NCBI RefSeq assembly: GCF_000801105.2
Contig: NC_079513.1
Coordinates: 23,528,273 to 23,592,272, forward strand
Direction of reading: 5' to 3'
Source: Raphanus sativus
Lineage: Eukaryota; Streptophyta; Magnoliopsida; Brassicales; Brassicaceae
DNA: 64,000 bases
The notes beneath the pieces were generated by a model, which had not been told where the DNA came from, did no database searches, and saw nothing but the letters and a program-made list of their open reading frames with translations. How positions within the stretch are numbered: the stretch's first letter is position 1; the number at the start of each line of letters is the position of its first letter. Shown here one piece after another: positions 10,939 to 22,253 of this stretch. A program made the translations under genes and the position numbers.

Positions 10939-12717
10939 TTGTTCCAAATTTATGTTTCAATTTCAAATGTTATATTCTCGTATACTATTTGTTGTTAACA
11001 TTTGAATAAATTAACCAATTAATGAAACATTATCTCGGAAATGAAATAGTGTGGTTACTGAAAATACTTATAATATATTAAAAGGAGAGCACAAAATTAG
11101 ATTAACCATTAGTTTTCCATTATATTTACATTGTCATGTCACTGGGGTATTAAATGAAGTTATATTTAAGTATGCATGTTTTTCATAATTTAAATAATAA
11201 TTTAAGCATTTAATGTCTTTTCTTAATTTTTTTTTGAAACAGTCTTTTCTTAATTTAAATAATAGATTTCCTTAATAAAATTTTAACCAAAATAGATTTC
11301 CTAATATATTTCATATTAACATATTAATTATTTTAATGTTTATTAGTAATAAATAGTAAAATAAAAATCACACATTATAATCAATTTATATAACATATAA
11401 ATAAAATACAAAGTAACTTATTCATATATTATTAGCATAATGCTTTTATAATATAAGTCCAATTAGTTATAAATATAAGATTTGTTTATATGATACACTG
11501 TGATATAATAAACGATTAAATCACAAAATATAATTATTTTAAAATATATAATTATTGATGTAATGTTTGATATAGAGATCAATAATGTATAAATTATATT
11601 TCGGCTTTTGAATTTGCTGAGGTCTTAGAGTTGATGGAAAAGAATTTGTCGACTATGAATAGTAGTTTTATTAATATTTTTTGTAGTAGGTTTATTAATA
11701 TTTTTATCTAGAAAATTCAGTCTCTTTCAAAATAAAAATAAAAATAAAAACCAAAATTCTCGAAGACTAAAGTAATCTGATAAACCATAATATTTAATAA
11801 GGAAAATAAAATTCTGGATTGATAACCATCATCTGCTTGTAGATCTTCTATATATTGAATATCATCTACATAAACCAAAGCTCCACAAAGGTCTAATAGA
11901 AACATAGAAACATAGAAAAATGGTTACACATAATTAGTTCGACTATAGATTATAATATGACAACTAAAGTATAAAAACGACTGCATCAAAACATTTAAAT
12001 ACATTTTCTGTAAGAAATAGACTGCATCCAACGACATATCTATTTATATACTGTGAAAATAGGGTATAGGACGATCGTAATGCATATTCTCTAGGCTTAC
12101 TAATTATTTTCCTTTTGTGAAATTAGTATATTGAATCAAAGATACAAAAACTAGTATTGTTAAATTAGTGGTACATATTACATTAATATTTTCCTTAACA
12201 CACACTATAATCAAGATTTGATATGGGTGATAATTCTCATAAAAGTTAGAAAAAAAAAGATACTTCTCAAAGAACCCGAGGAGGAAGGTCGATAAAACCT
12301 ACTCAAAAAGTCAAACAAAATGTCCAAGAGATGCAATGGACAACAGTGAGAGGACTAAAACACAGGGGACGGGGAAGCCGAGGGGCGACGAGTCCGTGGA
12401 TCACCACCATTTTAGGAGTTGAGAGAGTCATCTCAAGATCTTCTATTTACTACTTTTCTCGTCTTTTTGTTTCAAATGTATGATTTTTCAATTGTAAGAT
12501 GTTGTCTAACAATTGTAAACTTTGTAACTTTAAAATTTAGTGCACCAAATTTTAGTCCCAAAAACACCGTTTTATTCACACTTACACTACGCAGTCGGCG
12601 GTCATTCTTTTAAGAATAAAGGTTTGAGTTGTCATTCTACATATTACACACCAAATGTCGCAGCACATCATTCAATTAGTTATACGGCTAATTGTAAGAG
12701 TTTTTTTGTGCCATATA
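10939..12717. other. AT-rich intergenic DNA with a short unrecognised open frame
   Basis: The sequence is mostly AT-rich with no gene. From about 12239 to 12483 a plus-strand frame without stops encodes a basic Arg/Gly/Ser-rich stretch (GLKHRGRGSRGATSPW) that could be a retroelement relic. The evidence is insufficient for a gene call. Confidence 0.45.
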
Positions 12718-12928
12718 ATGCAATTCCGCTGCTATTAAGATCTTTGGTTTTGTAAGCACAAATCAGATTTTTGGCTTTCTTCCAAAAAAATAAAATGCTA
12801 TAGTGACGACATTACTGAAGTTTTTTCATCTTCCTCTAACTGCAACAATCACAGGAAAAGTACCAAACCGAGATTGTCTCTAATTAATTTTAGGATCTCT
12901 TAATTATTATGGTAAGCGTTATCACTTA

Positions 12929-13181
12929 CTCCCTGCGTTTCAGAATGATTCACGTTTTAGAAAAAAATTGTTTTTAAAAGATTCATATTTACATTTTTAA
13001 TGTATGTAATAATAGCAAATTTTAAATTTCAAAAACATTAATTCTGTTCGCTGAATTTTGATTGGTGAAAAATCATAGTAAATAGTTAAACACAAAAAAA
13101 TAATGCATTTATGATCAAAATTTTCCATATTTTTTAAGAAGTGTGAAATCTAGAACATACATCTTTTTGAAACGGAGGGAG
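12929..13181. mobile_element. Stowaway-like (Tc1/mariner) MITE with TA duplication and an empty-site control
   Basis: A 253-bp element whose ends are inverted repeats: it begins CTCCCTGCGTTTCAGAATGA and ends in the complement CGGAGGGAG type. It is flanked by TA on both sides (12927-12928 and 13182-13183). The paralogous site upstream of copy 1 reads GTTATCACTTATTAATCACC without the element, proving insertion at a TA and duplication of it. The element lies about 190 bp before the ATG of copy 2 and may affect its promoter. Confidence 0.9.
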
Positions 13182-13283
13182 TATTAATCACCTTTCAATT
13201 CTTAAACGTAGTTCTTTTTTAAAAAAGCTTAAACGTAGTGATTGTTGTTAATGCTAAAAGTTTGAAAAACCGAAGTGAGATAA

Positions 13284-13293
13284 TATATAAATA
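13284..13293 (+). promoter_or_regulatory. Putative TATA box, secreted-protein copy 2
   Basis: TATATAAATA lies about 75 bp before the ATG and is conserved in copy 3. Confidence 0.5.
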
Positions 13294-13367
13294 AAAGAAC
13301 ACATAAACTTCCAAAAGAGATATATATTTACATTCTATAACACATCTTTTTCACATAATCAAAACTC

Positions 13368-13835
13368 ATGGACACTCTTATAATGGTATCGATCATGACC
13401 CTAGTGCTCTTTGTTAGCTCTGAATCCGCACGAGCCGCCACTCTGATTGTATCCAACCAGATGCAGAGACATGCTAATGTTTCCGTTTTCGTAACGTGCC
13501 AGGGCACAAGTCCTAGGATCTCTGAATCCATACCTTTGGGTCAAGTCTCGTTGATAAAGATCCCACCCACTAGCGGACAAAATGCGACTGATGATATCTC
13601 ACCCGTTGCTGGAGAAAATGATAAACCGGCAAGATCTAGAGTGTCGCAGTGGGCATTTTGCGTTGGAACATTTGGGGGTGAAGCACAATTCTCGCCCGCT
13701 GAGAGGATGTACCGTTTGTACAATTCAGACAAAGGTTCTACGGTGAGTATAGTCGTTGCAAAAGACGATGGGTTTTACTGTTGGGACAATGACAAGAATT
13801 TTTGGTATAGGTGTACTATGATCATTTTCATCTAA
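13368..13835 (+). CDS. Small secreted four-cysteine protein, copy 2
   Basis: A single-exon gene of 155 residues with the same design as copy 1: signal peptide (about 1-23), four cysteines at the same positions and the DDGFYCWDN motif. It differs from copy 1 at 13 residues spread over the chain, including two adjacent changes (VS to AF) before the second cysteine. It differs from copy 3 only at residue 35 (His instead of Arg). The frame is intact, so it is probably functional. A Stowaway-like MITE sits in its upstream region. Downstream, on the opposite strand, lies a broken SCPL fragment, so read-through transcripts would carry antisense SCPL sequence. Confidence 0.77.
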   Translation: MDTLIMVSIMTLVLFVSSESARAATLIVSNQMQRHANVSVFVTCQGTSPRISESIPLGQVSLIKIPPTSGQNATDDISPVAGENDKPARSRVSQWAFCVGTFGGEAQFSPAERMYRLYNSDKGSTVSIVVAKDDGFYCWDNDKNFWYRCTMIIFI

Positions 13836-14109
13836 TTGTTTCAAATTTACGTTTCAATTTTAAATGTTATATTTTCGTATACTATATATTGTTAACATTT
13901 GAATAAATTAACCCATTAATGAAACATTATCTTGGAAATGAAATAGTATGGTTACTGAAAATACTTTATGGTTTAAATAAAGTGACAGAATTTTTTGCTT
14001 AAAACACAAACATATCATTTATTGTTAAAATATCTCAACAGTCAGGCTTGGACAACCTCTAAGAAACTCGAGACTAGGAACACGCTTATTATTTTCTTAG
14101 ACATTTTAA

Positions 14110-14711
14110 TTATTGACGGACTATCATCGCATTAGTCGGAGTAACCAGCTGTCCTTGGATCCAATTCTTGAGCATTTGTAAGGAAGCTTTTGGCTGATCC
14201 ATCGGGACCAAATGTCCAGCATCGTGAACCTGTCCCAAAATTAAAATTTATAAAAAAATATGTATAAGAAAGTATATCTTTAATCGCATGTTACATAAAA
14301 ACTAGGTATATATATATATATATATGTGTTCATCAGTTTCTTTGGGTTTACCTTAAGAAAAGTGAGAGGACCGTGATTCTTCATTAAACCGGCTTATTTA
14401 CCATCTACGAGGAATGGCACTGTCTTGGCTGATCCAAAATCCTTCTGGCCTGACCAATTCATCTGCTTGACCCACCTGGAGTTTCCTATATAAACAGAGA
14501 AAATGAACCAAGTAAACTGCAAAGCCCAAAAAGTTCAAACTAACAAGAACAAAAACATATGGTGGCAATTATGATCAATCTTACCAAGCCAATTGCAAAT
14601 GAAATCATATTCCCCGGCATAAACGAGAAGATTGATTCCATCTTAGACAAGAGATGGGATCTTAACCTCAAGATTAATCATCACATCCTCTGTCATTGCC
14701 TCATGAACGTT
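14110..14711 (-). pseudogene. Broken duplicate of SCPL exons 7 (part), 8 and 9
   Basis: This is a near-identical copy of the 3' end of the SCPL gene at 15730-17855. It holds exon 9 (14110-14229, including the catalytic-His motif VHDAGHLVP), exon 8 (14352-14485) and the 3' part of exon 7 (from about 14590). Exon 8 has an in-frame stop at 14394-14396, where a GAA codon of the intact gene reads TAA. The first six exons and half of exon 7 were not duplicated, so it cannot encode an enzyme. It has no promoter of its own. Confidence 0.92.
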
Positions 14712-14712
14712 T

Positions 14713-14801
14713 CAAAAAAATAATGCATTTATTATCAAAATTTTCCATATTTTTTTAAGAAGTGTGAAATCTAGAACATTCATCTTTTTGTAACGGGGGA
14801 G
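14713..14801. mobile_element. 3' remnant of the Stowaway-like MITE, truncated by the tandem duplication
   Basis: It matches the right third of the MITE at 12929-13181 and ends in the GGGGGAG/TA terminus. Its left end is the duplication junction. It shows that the MITE was already present when the 1.6-kb unit was duplicated. Confidence 0.88.
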
Positions 14802-14903
14802 TATTAATCACCTTTCAATTCTTAAACATAGTTCTTTTTTAAAAAAGCTTAAACGTAGTGATTGTTGTTAATGCTAAAAGTTCGAGAAACCGAAGTGAGA
14901 TAA

Positions 14904-14913
14904 TATATAAATA
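14904..14913 (+). promoter_or_regulatory. Putative TATA box, secreted-protein copy 3
   Basis: TATATAAATA, identical in sequence and spacing to the site of copy 2. Confidence 0.5.
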
Positions 14914-14987
14914 AAAGAACACATAAACTTCCAAAAGAGATATATATTTACATTCTATAACACATCTTTTTCACATAATCAAAAGTC

Positions 14988-15455
14988 ATGGACACTCTTA
15001 TAATGGTATCGATCATGACCCTAGTGCTCTTTGTTAGCTCTGAATCCGCACGAGCCGCCACTCTGATTGTATCCAACCAGATGCAGAGACGTGCTAATGT
15101 TTCCGTTTTTGTAACGTGCCAGGGCACAAGTCCTAGGATCTCTGAATCCATACCTTTGGGTCAAGTCTCGTTGATAAAGATCCCACCCACTAGCGGACAA
15201 AATGCGACTGATGATATCTCACCCGTTGCTGGAGAAAATGATAAACCGGCGAGATCTAGAGTGTCGCAGTGGGCATTTTGCGTTGGAACATTTGGGGGTG
15301 AAGCACAATTCTCGCCCGCTGAGAGGATGTACCGTTTGTACAATTCAGACAAAGGTTCTACGGTGAGTATAGTCGTTGCAAAAGATGATGGGTTTTACTG
15401 TTGGGACAATGACAAGAATTTTTGGTATAGGTGTACTATGATCATTTTCATCTAA
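14988..15455 (+). CDS. Small secreted four-cysteine protein, copy 3
   Basis: A single-exon gene of 155 residues, the product of the recent 1.6-kb tandem duplication. It differs from copy 2 by one residue (Arg35) and about four bases overall. Arg35 is shared with copy 1, so copy 2 carries the derived His. Signal peptide, four cysteines and the C-terminal DDGFYCWDN motif are intact. Only the 3' third of the MITE remains upstream, so promoter differences from copy 2 lie beyond about 190 bp from the ATG, where SCPL exon 7 sequence replaces the original promoter. It is convergent with the intact SCPL gene, whose stop lies 275 bp beyond its own. Confidence 0.77.
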   Translation: MDTLIMVSIMTLVLFVSSESARAATLIVSNQMQRRANVSVFVTCQGTSPRISESIPLGQVSLIKIPPTSGQNATDDISPVAGENDKPARSRVSQWAFCVGTFGGEAQFSPAERMYRLYNSDKGSTVSIVVAKDDGFYCWDNDKNFWYRCTMIIFI

Positions 15456-15729
15456 TTGTTTCAAATTTACGTTTCAATTTTAAATGTTATATTTTCGTAT
15501 ACTATATATTGTTAACATTTGAATAAATTAACCCATTAATGAAACATTATCTCGGAAATGAAATAGTATGGTTACTGAAAATACTTTATGGTTTAAATAA
15601 AGTGACAGAATTTTTTGCTTAAAACACAAACATATCATTTATTGTTAAAATATCTCAACAGTCAGGCTTGGACAACCTCTAAGAAACTCGAGACTAGGAA
15701 CACGCTTATTATTTTCTTAGACATTTTAA

Positions 15730-17855
15730 TTATTGACGGACTATCATCGCATTATTCGGAGTAACCAGCTGTCCTTGGATCCAATTCTTGAGCATTTGTA
15801 AGGAAGCTTTTGGCTGATCCATCGGGACCAAATGTCCAGCATCGTGAACCTGTCCCAAAATTAAAATTTATAAAAAAGATGTATAAGAAAGTATATCTTT
15901 AATCGCATGTTACATAAAAACTAGGTTTATATATATATATATATGTTCATCAGTTTCTTTGGGTTTACCTTAAGAAAAGTGAGAGGACCGTGATTCTTCA
16001 TTAAACCGGCTTCTTTACCATCTACGAGGAATGGCACTGTCTTGGCTGATCCAAAATCCTTCTGGCCTGACCAATTCATCTGCTCGACCCACCTGGAGTT
16101 TCCTATATAAACAGAGAAAATGAACCAAGTAAACTGCAAAGCCCAAAAAGTTCAAACTAACAAAAACAAAAACATATGATGGCAATTATGATCAATCTTA
16201 CCAAGCCAATTGCAAATGAAATCATATTCCCCGGCATAAACGAGAAGATTGATTCCATCTTCGACAAGAGATGGGATCTTAACCTCAAGATTAATCATCA
16301 CATCCTCTGTCATTGCCTCATGAACATTACCTGTGCACAACTCCCATTTGTTCTCCCCAACTCCTAAAACTTTCCGTACGTTTTCTTGGTTCAAGAATTT
16401 TTCCACATTCGAATTGTCATAACACTGCGGCCCCACACATATTTTCCTCACGTCGTAGTACTTCAAAATAAACAGAGAAACTATAGTTAGTAAAAGAAAT
16501 AACCAATTTTAAAAAGAAAAGCAAAAACACGTCAATTCGAATCCTTACGTTCATGTCTTTGTTTTCTAAACATATCTGGTCAGGGATTTGTTCGCAGATA
16601 TACAAAGAAGAATTACAAGCTGAACCACCATCACGATCTGAAAATAGCAAAATAAGAATACTTTTTTTTATTCAGAACCAAATCCGACAGAATTCAAATG
16701 AAGGTTTATTAATATAAATTACTGCATATTCTTATGGAACTTTGGCAGTCTACGTAAACTTGGTTGAGACTTTCATGATCAGATTGGGAGATTAACTTCA
16801 TTTCCAGTGCATAATCCGCATATGCTCCATACTGGATCTCTGGGTTGGTCATACCGTTACCAATCGCCAAACCCTTGTTTTTAACCAAATTCGAACAAGA
16901 AACTTCTAGTTAATATAAGAAGAAAAATAAATAGACAGCTTTACAAAGAAATTGTTCCTAGTAGGAACTTGTGAGGGTTTAAAACAGAGGATTCATAGAG
17001 ACTTACTTTCAGGTTTATTGGAATGCCTTCCTTCTTCTTGTTTCCACTGCGGATGCGAGAAGCTAAAGCCGGAATGTAATGACCAGCATATGATTCACCA
17101 GTGATATAGAAATCATTCTTCCCGAGTTGTGGATGCTCCTTGAAAAAAGCCTACCAAATTTCAAAAGAGAACCACACAAGTCACTATAGTTTATAGTTCA
17201 AAGAACATGTTTTCAACACTTTTTTAAGAAGAAACAACGATGGAACCTGAAGAAAATCGTAAAGGTCATTGCTCACGCCAGTCTCATTGTGACGGAGAAG
17301 GCTAGTGTCCGACATGTTACTGAAACCAGTCCCAACTGGTTGGTCGACGTAAATTATATTAGAGACCTGTTAAACAAAAAAAAAGTTAGGTGAATCACAT
17401 TAGTTAATAACGTTTCTTGACTGACAAGAAAGGCATTTATTTAATTGAAAAAGAACCATAACCTTGTCCCAACTATACGGGTTCCAAGAGAGGGAGAGAT
17501 TCTCCGAGATAGCGAATGGACCGTTCTCAGTGAACAGAGCCAAACTGCCGCTGCAACCCGGTCCACCGGTTAGCCAGAGTACAACTGGATCGGTAACGTT
17601 GTTCTTTGACTCAAAGAAGAAGTAGAACATTCTGTGGAAATCAGAATGAGAAACGTCATCAAATATTTTAAATGCGTTATATATAAAAAATCACGATTCA
17701 AAAATCCACCTTGCTGGTTTTGAATGCTCGAGTGTGTAATAACCAGCGTGACGTGCTAGTTCATCCACGGAGGGATCGCTGTAAACGTTTTCTTGTTTTG
17801 AAGACAAGACAACAAAAAAGACAAGGAAGAGCAGAAAGAAATTTATGACTTGCAT
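15730..17855 (-). CDS. Serine carboxypeptidase-like protein (SCPL47-49 type)
   Basis: Nine exons on the minus strand: 17855-17710, 17631-17463, 17366-17247, 17150-17007, 16873-16723, 16637-16549, 16460-16202, 16102-15969, 15849-15730, giving 443 residues. S10-family peptidase with an intact catalytic triad: Ser165 in GESYAGHY, Asp353 in [11 protein letters not shown] and His410 in VHDAGHLVP. The oxyanion-region motif WLTGGPGCS is present, although the residues that follow (GSLALF) differ from the commoner S-E-L-A. The N-terminus is a hydrophobic signal peptide (about residues 1-19), so the protein enters the secretory route and probably reaches the vacuole. At 443 residues it is shorter than the roughly 500 usual for this clade because the propeptide region before HAGYY is short. 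Position beside VPS24 fits the Arabidopsis AT5G22960-22980 SCPL cluster. Confidence 0.9.
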
Positions 17856-19630
17856 GTTTTGTTTTTAAGTTTGATATCTTCTTTGTAGGAAGAAATGAGT
17901 TTGAAGTGTAACTAAGGAATCATGATCATCTCTGCTTTTATAGAGTCGGTTCCTTAATTTTATTTATATTTATTGATTGATAAAAATATATATAAGAGGA
18001 CATGCAATCGAAACTCATCCCACGAAAGATTAAATGAAGATGGATGGTTTTTGGAACAACCCATATGTAAGTTATTTTCTAATTAAAGAACACCACATAT
18101 GTCATGTTATTCAGAAAAGAGATGGATGCATGTAAATATGAACATACCGAACCAGTATAATATCTCATTAGTAACGTTATATGAATTCTTGTAGGTGTTT
18201 ACTTGGGTATACTATACGTCTATACCTATCTAATTATTGAATGCTATATTTGTTTTACTCTAATGATTACTTGTAGTTCGACTTTGTGAAGGTTGAGGTA
18301 TAGTTCGACTTTGTGAAGGTTGAGGTGTCGTGATCTGCTTTTGCATGCAACATCATGACAACAATTCAGTCAAAAAAAAACTTAATGACAACAATACATA
18401 AGCTTTTTTCTCACTCGCAAGCAAATAAAAAGAATACATATTTTCATATAATAACTAAAACATTAGAATTTAGAAAGCTATATAATTCGGAATACTGCGA
18501 TATAGGTATCCTTCTTAAGAAGCTGAGTATTAATATCCTATGAAGAAGACATTCTCAACATTAGCTTAGGGCCAAAGGCTTTAAAAGTAATTTAGGGGCC
18601 AATTAAGACTTGTTGAGGACTTATGTGTACTGGTAATGACTAATTATTATATTAATAATTATACTTCGATAATTCAAATGTTTTTCGTGAATTTATTTAC
18701 TTGTCCTTCTCTTTCTTTCTTGTTAGATACTTGTGATTTTTTTTTCTAAATCAATTTTTTTTTGTATATGATGCCAAAAAATTTTTTTGTTACTTCTAGT
18801 CCTTCAAATTTTAAAGTCGGCTCTGCTCTACAATATTGATTCCAAACAAAACATGTGTGATGTGTCTTACAACCAAACATGGGGCCAGTTTGTTCATTGA
18901 TCCTTCCTTAGGATCCTAATTAAATTTTGAGTGTGAACGATCGGGTAAATTGTCAAACATTGCACGAGGTTGAACTATGCATACAAGTTGCTTTCGACAT
19001 TATGATATCCAGTCTTAAAAGGAAAAAGGAATAAATCTAGAGATATATTGTTTCCAAAAGAATAAACTCTTTTTGATGCTCTAATGCTTTTTTGTCGTTT
19101 TGGAATTAAGTGTTGGTATAAACAAAGACAGCGAATGAATTTACGATTCTACATATGTTAATGTGTTAATATGGCTATGACTATCTCAGTATATAGTATG
19201 CACTCAGCCATCTTTAGATAATGCAGGTGATGATCATGATCAACTAAGCTCGTTAGATGGTTCTTTGAAAACACGAGGTTGGTTCGGTGTCATATATTAG
19301 CATTCGGATTATCACATAATCTACCGATAGCTATATCACCATTTTATCATTATCGCCTAAACATGTATATATTGCTCCAACACATATTTAAAGTGGATAC
19401 TAAACCGAAATCCAAAACTCGGTTTCTCAACCACTGAACCATTAGTGTATAGGAGTTTCGGATGAAATGCGATGAAAAAAAAAGAAAAATTTGTTACCAA
19501 AAGACAGCTTATGATTACAATGTATACTGTAATTCAATTATATATTATACAATACACATCAATCGCCTTATGTTCTCATCACCTTTCGAATCAATAAAAA
19601 TCGTATATAAAAAGAGTCAACTGAATCAAG
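17856..19630. other. Intergenic, promoter side of SCPL
   Basis: No gene is recognised. It contains a perfect 26-bp tandem duplication at 18274-18299/18301-18326 and otherwise AT-rich DNA. The right end is the 3' flank of VPS24. Confidence 0.6.
18274..18326. repeat. 26-bp direct tandem duplication
   Basis: Two identical copies of TAGTTCGACTTTGTGAAGG plus seven more bases, separated by one base. It is probably a replication-slippage product. Confidence 0.8.
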
Positions 19631-20894
19631 TTAGGATCTAACTTTAGCGAGCCGAGCTCGAATTTCCTCCAGTTCTTCCTCATCATCAACACCTTCTGCG
19701 ATTGCCTCTTCCTGCAAAAAAAAAAATCGCAGCTTATTCTTTCAGAATATAATCTCGTAATCAAGCAGTTGCATTTTGCTTTTACCTCGCGGGAAGTGCT
19801 GGCCTTCTGTGCAGGCACCTTTATCCTTTCCTTCCTGACAGCTTCTGGAAGCTCAGCAGCGGTTTCTCCAGCAATAGCAGTCAATACTTTATCGACCTCT
19901 TCGTCGATCTCTTCTTCCATATCCTCTGAATCTAGTGCGTTGTCAATGGCCTCGTTCACAAACTCCTCAATAACTCCAGCCTGCATATCAAAGCATCAAA
20001 CAAACAAACAGAAAAAATCATTAATGGATTTAATATAAGATGATACTAATATGTTGAGAGAAAGGGAAAATAAATAAAGGTTTACCTTAGTCATCTCTTT
20101 GCTGAACTCCTGCATAGTAGCAGCCATTTGTGGTGCCTTCATGAGATTATTGACAAGCTTCATAACCTCTGCGCTCTTGGACAGATGTCCAACTGTTCGA
20201 GCAACAGCTGAAATGTTCAAGGAAAGGATATTTGTGTGTTAGAGAATAAGAAGTAACTAATAACACAATCACATTGCAAAACAGTAAGCTGTTTATTACC
20301 AACACTTTCTCCGAGGTGCATTGATATGGAATTCATCTGGGCCTTGTTTTCATATAAACGGTTAACTGTTCTTCTCGCACTCACAATCTCCTTAGCAAGC
20401 GCCTTGTGAACAACACCCATAGAATAAGAATCAGCCAAAGATTTACCAAAAAAAAAAACTAACTTTTAAGAAGTCTACCTTTGCTGAGACTATATCGTTA
20501 CGCTTAGCAGCTTCTTTAATAGCCTTCTGAACTGTTTTCTCTTCTTTCTGTATATCTGAAAAAAAACGATAAAATCTCAAAAATTCATCATAGATTCTTC
20601 TAACCTAACCCAGCTCAGACGATTCAAATTGAATCAAAATCATATCCCAAAACCGATTCAGATTGATTTTTCCTCAATTAAGGTGCGATCGAACAAACCC
20701 ATCAACCTAATTTCAAATAGGTTAATCGAATTTTCCGTGAATCTAAAAACCCTAAATTTATCAACGAGAGGAAGAGAAGAACCTCGGATTTGGCGTTCGA
20801 TGTTACGGCACTCTTGACGAAGCTTGCGTTGCCAATCACGCAAGAGTTGCTTCGGATCAGGCTTCGGCTTTATCAGGTTCATCACTTTCTCCAT
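19631..20894 (-). CDS. VPS24: ESCRT-III subunit VPS24 (CHMP3 homologue)
   Basis: Six exons on the minus strand (20894-20783, 20555-20479, 20402-20300, 20207-20086, 19980-19786, 19711-19631) give 229 residues, the normal length for plant VPS24. The basic N-terminal helices (NLIKPKPDPKQLLRDWQRKL) form the membrane-binding ESCRT-III core. The middle carries the conserved LYENKAQMNSISMHLGES and APQMAATMQEFSKEMTK segments. The C-terminus is acidic and ends with EELEEIRARLAKVRS, a MIM-type motif for VPS4 binding. It polymerises with SNF7 and VPS2 on endosomes to form intraluminal vesicles. The neighbouring F8H gene matches Arabidopsis order (VPS24.1 is AT5G22950). All splice sites are GT-AG. The start is the first Met in the conserved frame. 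Confidence 0.96.
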
Positions 20895-22253
20895 TCTTTC
20901 TGACTTTCCTGCTCCGTTTGTTTTTAATTTCACAAGAATATGATCTGTTTTGCTCCCAATGTTATGTCCAAAGAACCAAAAAGTAAACTTTTTTTTTTGC
21001 CTGGAGAACCAAAAAAGTAATTTAAACACAAAACCAATAGTTGTTGTCTTGTCTTAAGCTTAGGTTTCTGTTTCGTAACTAAAAAAGGATAAATCATATT
21101 CCTATACAGGGGAGTATCAAAATACTCTTAAATTTAGGCCTGTGGAGTATGGTTGGGTTCAGCCCAGCATAATATAGAGCCTTAAGATCGAACATAACTA
21201 GGGCCTTTTAGCAAAACTAATTGGAGGCCCTTTTATGTGATTTTGTTTATAGGTCTAATAAGATCAGGGCCCCTCCTCTCATGTCTCTCTCAGCAAATTG
21301 TACTTGGACCAGTGACCATATCAATATCCATTGTAAAGGAGATATGTCACTTTCGTTCTAAACAAAATTATTCACATAATTATCAATTTTTGCAATAAAC
21401 AACACAACATTGTGTTATAGTAATAGTATCAGTTTTGGACACAGCCTCGCCGGTTTCTAAACGTTTCAGCTCCATAATATTCTAAAGGGATCAGATGTAC
21501 TGTTTTAGTGATAACTACTAGACGTGAGGTGGGACTACAAACAATGTAACAAACTGTGTATTTATTAGTTCAACTCATTAAATTTAGAGTTTTTAACACT
21601 CAGGGTCACAGGTTCACATTATGAGTTTTTCCCTGACACATTTATTGGGTATAATGCATTTTCTGACACACTAGCTGTCTCTTACCACATTTCTCTCTCT
21701 TTCATATTCCCCCATACAACTCCACCCTTTTGTTATATCTTTATTCACTGCTTTTCAGTTTTTCGCTGCAAATATGTAGATACCAATACAATACATTGAT
21801 TCTTATTTATTTTATTAACAATTAAATTGAAGAATTATTTCTTTTACAGAAAGGATATCAAAAGCTAACCGAGTGATCAAACATATAGTTGTAAATTCCT
21901 GAGATAAGACTAAACTCGTGTTAATTAGATAGCGTTACTATTACTGGATTTTAAACCAAAGTTGAGATTTAACCCTGCATGCATTACGATCTACAAGTCA
22001 ATTTTTATATTCAAAGAATCGAATGCCTACTCATACAAAAGAATTACACATCAGCATACTTTACACTTTCACTTCCCTGAGGGCACATGCTGATCCACTC
22101 AATGATAGCCAGCTCAGCCAACATCTCACGTGTCCGACTTAAGCCTCTCACGTTATGGACCCCGCACCAAGACATTCCAGTTACCAATATCGAAAGAGTC
22201 AAAAATATCCAGCCTAGCATCCATTTCGCGACAGCATCTTACGTGTCAACATT
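20895..22253. other. Intergenic between VPS24 and F8H
   Basis: It holds the VPS24 promoter side and the F8H 3' flank. No additional gene or element is recognised. Confidence 0.6.

Larger units (their letters stand above)
12718..13367 (+). repeat. Duplicated upstream region of secreted-protein copy 2, split by a MITE
   Basis: It matches 10085-10470 upstream of copy 1 nearly base for base outside 12929-13181, where a MITE has been inserted. It shares the ATTAAGATCTTTG, TGACGACATTACTGAAG and AAACGTAGT-GATTGTTGTTAATG blocks, so the duplication that made copies 1 and 2 included at least 380 bp of promoter. Confidence 0.8.
13093..16325. repeat. 1.6-kb tandem duplication: secreted-protein gene plus SCPL 3' half
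   Basis: Unit A (13093-14708) and unit B (14713-16325) are nearly identical and joined by a 4-base filler (14709-14712). Each holds the 3' part of the Stowaway-like MITE, the promoter and coding region of a secreted-protein copy, and the last three exons of a convergent SCPL gene. The coding regions of copies 2 and 3 differ at only about four nucleotides, so the event is recent. The left break lies inside the MITE and the right break inside SCPL exon 7. Confidence 0.92.

Noticed and set aside
12239..12483. Arg/Gly-rich open frame resembling a retroelement tail
   Set aside because: Too short, no defining motif and no element boundaries found.
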